From: Acidobacteriota bacterium
GTDB lineage: Bacteria > Acidobacteriota > Blastocatellia > RBC074
Assembly (NCBI GenBank): GCA_018269055.1
Contig: JAFDVI010000023.1
Coordinates: 1-64,000, forward strand
Length of the DNA: 64,000 nucleotides
Reading direction: 5' to 3'
Of this stretch, positions 60,175 to 64,000 are shown in pieces; positions within the stretch are counted from its first letter, which is position 1; every line of letters starts with the position of its first letter. The notes under the pieces were generated by a model. The model did no database searches. It was not told the DNA's origin and saw only the letters and a program-made list of their open reading frames with translations. The position numbers and the translations under genes were made by a program.

Positions 60175-61731
60175 ATGTACGATTATGTGGTCGTTGGCGC
60201 AGGCGCAGCCGGTTGCGTATTGGCGAATCGGTTGACGGAAGACGCTGCTGTCAAGGTCTTGCTGCTGGAAGCGGGTGGCCCCGACAAAAAGCAGGAAATC
60301 CAGATTCCCGCCGCATTCAACAAACTTTTCAAATCTGAATGCGACTGGGCTTACTTCACCGAGCCGCTGGAGCATATGAACAATCGTAGGATGTATTGGC
60401 CACGCGGCAAAGTGCTGGGCGGTTCAACTTCGATCAACGCGATGGTGTACAGCCGCGCCAATCCTGCCGACCACGACGCCTGGGGCATTTCCGGTTGGAG
60501 TTACGCAGACATCCTGCCGTATTACAAAAAATCCGAAAACAACGAGCGCGGAGCCGATGAGTTTCACGGCGTAGGCGGCGAACTGAACGTCGCCGATCAA
60601 CGCTGTGTTAATCCGCTGACCCATTTGTTTTTGGATGCCGCGCAAGATTGCGGATTGAAACGCAACGATGATTTGAACGGCGCTTCGCAGGAAGGCGTAG
60701 GTTTGTTGCAAGTCACGCAAAAAGGCGGCAAACGGCACAGCGTCGCCGCTGCATTTTTGAAACCGGCGATGGCTCGCTCGAACCTGACCGTGAAAACCCG
60801 GGCGCACGTAACGCGGTTGTTGTTCGATGGAACCAAAGCCGTTGGCTTGGAGTTTTCCCAGAACGGCAGGATCGAAACTGCGCGCGCCAATCGCGAAGTC
60901 ATTTTGTCCGGCGGTGCGATCAATTCGCCGCAAACCTTGATGCTTTCCGGCATCGGCTCTGCGGAGCATTTGCGCGCGCTGGATATTCCAGTCGTCGCCG
61001 ACCTGCCCGGCGTTGGCCAAAATCTATTCGACCATTTGCTGATTGGCGTTGAGTATCAATGCAACGAACCTATTGGTTTACACAAAGCCGACAATTTCAA
61101 AAACATCCTGCGTTATTTGCTATTCAAACAAGGGCCGCTGACTTCCAACGTCGCCGAAGCTGCAGCATTTTTGAGCAACAATGGCTCCGCCATTCCGAAT
61201 ATCGAACTGGTGTTCGCGCCTGTGTTTTATATGGACAACGGATTTGCCAATCCGGATTTGCACGGATTTTCCATTGGCGTGGCGCTGCAAAAACCGGAAA
61301 GCAGTGGTCACATTCGCTTGAAGTCCAATGACCCGCTGGCGGCTCCGGCGATTCAGCCAAACTACCTTGCTTCGGAAAAAGACATGGCTGCCTGTGTCGA
61401 AGCCGTCAAATTGTCTCGTGAAATTTTGAACTCCCGGCAATTCAACCGGGTTCGCGGCAAAGAATGGTGGCCCGGGGAGGCCGCAAAAACCGACAGCGAT
61501 TTTGCCGCGCATATTCGCCAAACTGCTGACACGATTTATCACCCGGTTGGAACTTGCAAAATGGGAAACGATGCTTTGTCCGTCGTTGATGCTCAATTGC
61601 GCGTTCGCGGCGTCAAAGGATTGCGCGTGGTGGATGCTTCGGTCATCCCGCTTCAACTTACCTGCCACACACAGGCACCGACCTTGGCTATTGCCGAAAA
61701 AGCCGCCGACCTGATCAAACAGGCAGCCTGA
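60175..61731 (+). CDS. GMC-family FAD oxidoreductase (choline-dehydrogenase-like)
   Basis: A 518-residue flavoprotein. The ATG at 60175 follows TTGGAGG. The FAD-binding motif VVVGAGAAGCVLANRL opens the protein; GMC signatures follow (GKVLGGSTSINAMVYSR and SGGAINSPQTLMLSGIG). The catalytic pair is His in IYHPVGTCKMG and the second histidine in CHTQAPTLAIAEKAAD, where choline oxidase has Asn; a His-His pair is the aryl-alcohol-oxidase arrangement. The substrate is therefore an alcohol or sugar, not necessarily choline. There is no signal peptide, so it acts in the cytoplasm. It lies alone, followed by a terminator. Confidence 0.88.
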   Translation: MYDYVVVGAGAAGCVLANRLTEDAAVKVLLLEAGGPDKKQEIQIPAAFNKLFKSECDWAYFTEPLEHMNNRRMYWPRGKVLGGSTSINAMVYSRANPADHDAWGISGWSYADILPYYKKSENNERGADEFHGVGGELNVADQRCVNPLTHLFLDAAQDCGLKRNDDLNGASQEGVGLLQVTQKGGKRHSVAAAFLKPAMARSNLTVKTRAHVTRLLFDGTKAVGLEFSQNGRIETARANREVILSGGAINSPQTLMLSGIGSAEHLRALDIPVVADLPGVGQNLFDHLLIGVEYQCNEPIGLHKADNFKNILRYLLFKQGPLTSNVAEAAAFLSNNGSAIPNIELVFAPVFYMDNGFANPDLHGFSIGVALQKPESSGHIRLKSNDPLAAPAIQPNYLASEKDMAACVEAVKLSREILNSRQFNRVRGKEWWPGEAAKTDSDFAAHIRQTADTIYHPVGTCKMGNDALSVVDAQLRVRGVKGLRVVDASVIPLQLTCHTQAPTLAIAEKAADLIKQAA

Positions 61732-61802
61732 GAAGCCTGATTTCTTGACAGCCCGGATTTCAGCCCCTACCATCTCGCTTCGTTCGCACTGAGTTTTCCA
61801 TA

Positions 61803-61846
61803 AAGCCCCGCGAGCGGTTTTCTCTCGCGGGGCTTGTGCATTTTTG
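61803..61846 (+). terminator. Strong Rho-independent terminator
   Basis: A perfect 12-bp stem, AAGCCCCGCGAG (61803-61814) with CTCGCGGGGCTT (61824-61835), with a 9-nt loop, then GTGCATTTTTG. It ends the GMC transcript and separates it from asd. Confidence 0.85.
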
Positions 61847-61899
61847 CGGCCTCAAGCGTCGGACGAAAATCAAAACAACATTGAGAAGGTATCACGATC

Positions 61900-62967
61900 A
61901 TGACAGCAAAAAGACGTGTAGGCATTTTGGGCGCGACCGGAACGGTCGGCCAACGATTGATTCACATGCTGCGCAATCACCCGTATTTCGAGGTGACTGC
62001 CGTAGCCGCTTCCGACCGTTCGGAAGGAAAACGTTTTGCGGATGCATGTAATTGGAAATTGCCATTTGAAATGCCAGAGGCTGTCAAAAATTTGACGCTG
62101 TATCCATCCAAAGTTGAAGCGGGTAGGCCGCGCATTGATTGCGACATTATCATTGCCAGTTTGCCCGGCGACATTGCGCTGGAATCCGAAGGTTCTTTCG
62201 CCGCCGCTGGCATTCCGGTCATCAGCAACTCATCGGCGTTTCGCATGCACGAAGATGTTCCCCTGGTTGTGCCGGAAATCAATCCGCACCATTTGGACAT
62301 CATTCCACAGCAAAAGAAAAACCGTGGCTACGACAAAGGCTACCTTGTCACCAATCCGAACTGCACGACGATTGGCTTGGTGATGGCGCTCGCGCCCTTG
62401 CAGCAGCGCTTCGGCCTGGAAGCCGTGATGATGACTTCGATGCAGGCAATTTCCGGCGCGGGTTATCCCGGCGTCGCTTCGATGGACATCATTGACAACG
62501 TCATGCCGCACAGCAGCGAGGAGGAGGAGAAGGTTGAATCCGAGCCGCAGAAAATCATGGGACGATTCACTGGTTCGACCCTGGAAGCGGCTTCGTTCAA
62601 GGTCAGCGCGCAATGCAATCGCGTGCCGGTGCAGGACGGCCATTACGAGTCAGTGCGCGTCAAACTCGGCAGATCCGCTAACGTCGAAGACCTAAAAGAA
62701 GCGTTTGAAAGCTTCACAGGATTGCCACAGGAACTGAAGCTGCCGACGGCTCCTGCGCGCCCCGTCATCGTACGCAGCGAAAAAGATCGTCCGCAACCGC
62801 GGCTGGATCGAGACGCCGAAAATGGAATGGCCACGGTCATCGGGCGCATTTCCAAAGACACCATCTTCGATTTCAAGTTTACGCTGATCAGTCACAACAC
62901 GATTCGCGGCGCGGCGGGCGCGGCGTTGCTGAATGCGGAACTGCTGGTTGCCAAAGGTCTTCTGTAA
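61900..62967 (+). CDS. asd: Aspartate-semialdehyde dehydrogenase
   Basis: A 355-residue NADP-dependent enzyme that reduces aspartyl phosphate to aspartate semialdehyde, the branch point for lysine, threonine and methionine. The Rossmann motif GILGATGTVGQRL opens it. The catalytic Cys lies in VTNPNCTTIGLVMAL, and SMQAISGAGYPG follows. These features and the length match the archaeal/yeast type rather than the E. coli type. The ATG is preceded by GAGAAGG about 10 nt upstream. Aspartate kinase begins 83 bp downstream on the same strand, so the two likely form an operon. Confidence 0.92.
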   Translation: MTAKRRVGILGATGTVGQRLIHMLRNHPYFEVTAVAASDRSEGKRFADACNWKLPFEMPEAVKNLTLYPSKVEAGRPRIDCDIIIASLPGDIALESEGSFAAAGIPVISNSSAFRMHEDVPLVVPEINPHHLDIIPQQKKNRGYDKGYLVTNPNCTTIGLVMALAPLQQRFGLEAVMMTSMQAISGAGYPGVASMDIIDNVMPHSSEEEEKVESEPQKIMGRFTGSTLEAASFKVSAQCNRVPVQDGHYESVRVKLGRSANVEDLKEAFESFTGLPQELKLPTAPARPVIVRSEKDRPQPRLDRDAENGMATVIGRISKDTIFDFKFTLISHNTIRGAAGAALLNAELLVAKGLL

Positions 62968-63050
62968 ACGCGTTTGTCATTCCGACTTCAGGCGGCTGAA
63001 TTGCTCAAGCAGTCCAGCCGACGAAGGCGGAACGACGAACATGAATTCCT

Positions 63051-64000
63051 ATGCTTATCGTCATGAAATTTGGAGGCACTTCGGTGGGAAGTGCCGAGCG
63101 CATTGCGCAGGCTGCCGAGCTTGCCGTCAAAAGCGCGAAAGAAGGTCACAAAGTCGTTGTCGTCACGTCGGCGATGAGCGGCGTGACGAACAAACTGATT
63201 GCGGCGGCGCAAAATGCCGTCAATGGCCAATACCACAAAACCGTCAGCGACGAATTACATGAACCGCATCGCCAGGCCGTGCATCAGTTGATGCCGACAG
63301 AAGCCGCACGTCGCCGTGAGGCATTGGAATCTTTGCGGCAGCGATTTGAGCGGTTTGAAACCTTATGCAAAGGATTGACGATGGTGCGCGAACTGACGCC
63401 GCGCACGCTGGACGCGATTTCGGGAATGGGCGAAATACTTTGCGCGCCGATTCTGGCCGGGGCGATTTGCGAACGTGGCGTAGCTTCGCGCTCGATTGAA
63501 GCGACCGAATTGATTGTCACCGATGACCAGTTTGGCCAAGCCGAACCGTTGATGGCCGAAACCCGACATCAAACGCGCGACAAGTTGCTGCCGCTGCTGG
63601 AAGCGGGCGAGATTCCGGTCGTCACGGGGTTTATCGCCGCAACCAAAGAAGGCGTGCAAACAACTTTAGGGCGTGGTGGTTCGGATTACACAGCTTCGAT
63701 TTTGGGCGCTTCGCTGGATGCGGACGAAGTCTGGATTTGGACGGACGTCAACGGCGTGATGACCGCCAATCCGAACGAAGTTCCCGAAGCCCGCACGATG
63801 CGCGAAATCAGTTACAGCGAAGCGTCGGAACTGGCGTATTACGGCGCGAAAGTGCTGCACCACAAAACCATCCTGCCCGCATTCAAACAAAACATTCCGG
63901 TTCTGATTCTCAACAGTTTTGAACCGAACGATCCGGGCACGCGTGTCAGCGTCACTGGCCATCCGTCATCGCGAGGGGTGAAAGCCGTGACTTCCATTCG
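63051..64000 (+). CDS. lysC: Aspartate kinase (cut by window end)
   Basis: The first 316 codons of aspartokinase, which phosphorylates aspartate. The kinase signature IVMKFGGTSVGSAER is at the N-terminus, then VVVVTSAMSGVTNKL, GRGGSDYTAS, TDVNGVMTANPNEV and SYSEASELAYYGAKVLHH, all in the amino-acid kinase domain. The frame is open to the window edge, where the ACT-domain part should follow (GTRVSVTG, then GVKAVTSI). The start may be 63051 or the in-frame ATG at 63063; neither has a clear ribosome-binding site. Confidence 0.93.
   Translation, partial: MLIVMKFGGTSVGSAERIAQAAELAVKSAKEGHKVVVVTSAMSGVTNKLIAAAQNAVNGQYHKTVSDELHEPHRQAVHQLMPTEAARRREALESLRQRFERFETLCKGLTMVRELTPRTLDAISGMGEILCAPILAGAICERGVASRSIEATELIVTDDQFGQAEPLMAETRHQTRDKLLPLLEAGEIPVVTGFIAATKEGVQTTLGRGGSDYTASILGASLDADEVWIWTDVNGVMTANPNEVPEARTMREISYSEASELAYYGAKVLHHKTILPAFKQNIPVLILNSFEPNDPGTRVSVTGHPSSRGVKAVTSI

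Overview
The window looks like chromosomal DNA of an Acidobacteriota bacterium, probably of the Blastocatellia type. This rests on family content: a long Oar-like TonB-dependent receptor with a carboxypeptidase-regulatory N-terminus, a TIGR03437-type C-terminal domain (largely acidobacterial), PSD1/DUF1549/DUF1553 and DUF1501 proteins, DUF1080 hydrolases, tricorn-like S41 proteases, and inverted-repeat elements in many intergenic gaps. The assignment is inferred; no rRNA gene is present. I recognised no tRNA, rRNA, CRISPR array, prophage or complete insertion sequence.

Layout. (1) 1-6.2 kb: a small minus-strand gene of unknown function next to 20-bp repeats, then metY and metX (direct sulfhydrylation route to homocysteine), then an Rsm22-type ribosome-assembly methyltransferase overlapping histidine ammonia-lyase. 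(2) 6.4-12.4 kb: a TonB-dependent receptor, then an ABC ATPase / permease (GldG-like tail) / exported lectin-fold operon. (3) 12.4-16.1 kb: a small membrane protein, then an EF-hand / ApbE-DUF2271 / PepSY operon that looks like an extracytoplasmic flavin redox module. (4) 16.4-28.5 kb: a CtpA-type protease followed by three tandem paralogous tricorn-like proteases. (5) 28.6-30.5 kb: a DUF692 (MNIO) enzyme overlapping its probable partner protein, then a thioredoxin-fold gene remnant.

(6) 30.5-40.6 kb, minus strand: a tightly packed five-gene unit read as CHASE2 histidine kinase, sigma-54 response regulator, FecR/beta-barrel protein, metallophosphoesterase and a CusA/CzcA RND pump. (7) 40.7-54.3 kb, minus strand: a five-repeat DUF5666/TIGR03437 protein, then a block of mostly exported proteins (Gfo/Idh/MocA oxidoreductase, MetX-like hydrolase, small membrane protein, SGNH hydrolase, DUF1501, pRiA4b-type zinc protein, M24 peptidase, DUF1080, PSD1). 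(8) 54.4-61.7 kb: an exported esterase, a very large two-component-propeller histidine kinase, a gene-poor kilobase with a broken TIGR03437 fragment, and a GMC oxidoreductase. (9) 61.9-64 kb: asd and the start of lysC, which feed aspartate semialdehyde into the homoserine pathway that metX and metY use at the other end.

The most interesting points are the MNIO pair with a leader-like N-terminus on the partner, the CHASE2-FecR-RND operon, the tricorn triplication, the split PSD1/DUF1501 block, and repeat sequences of intergenic type captured in frame inside coding genes.
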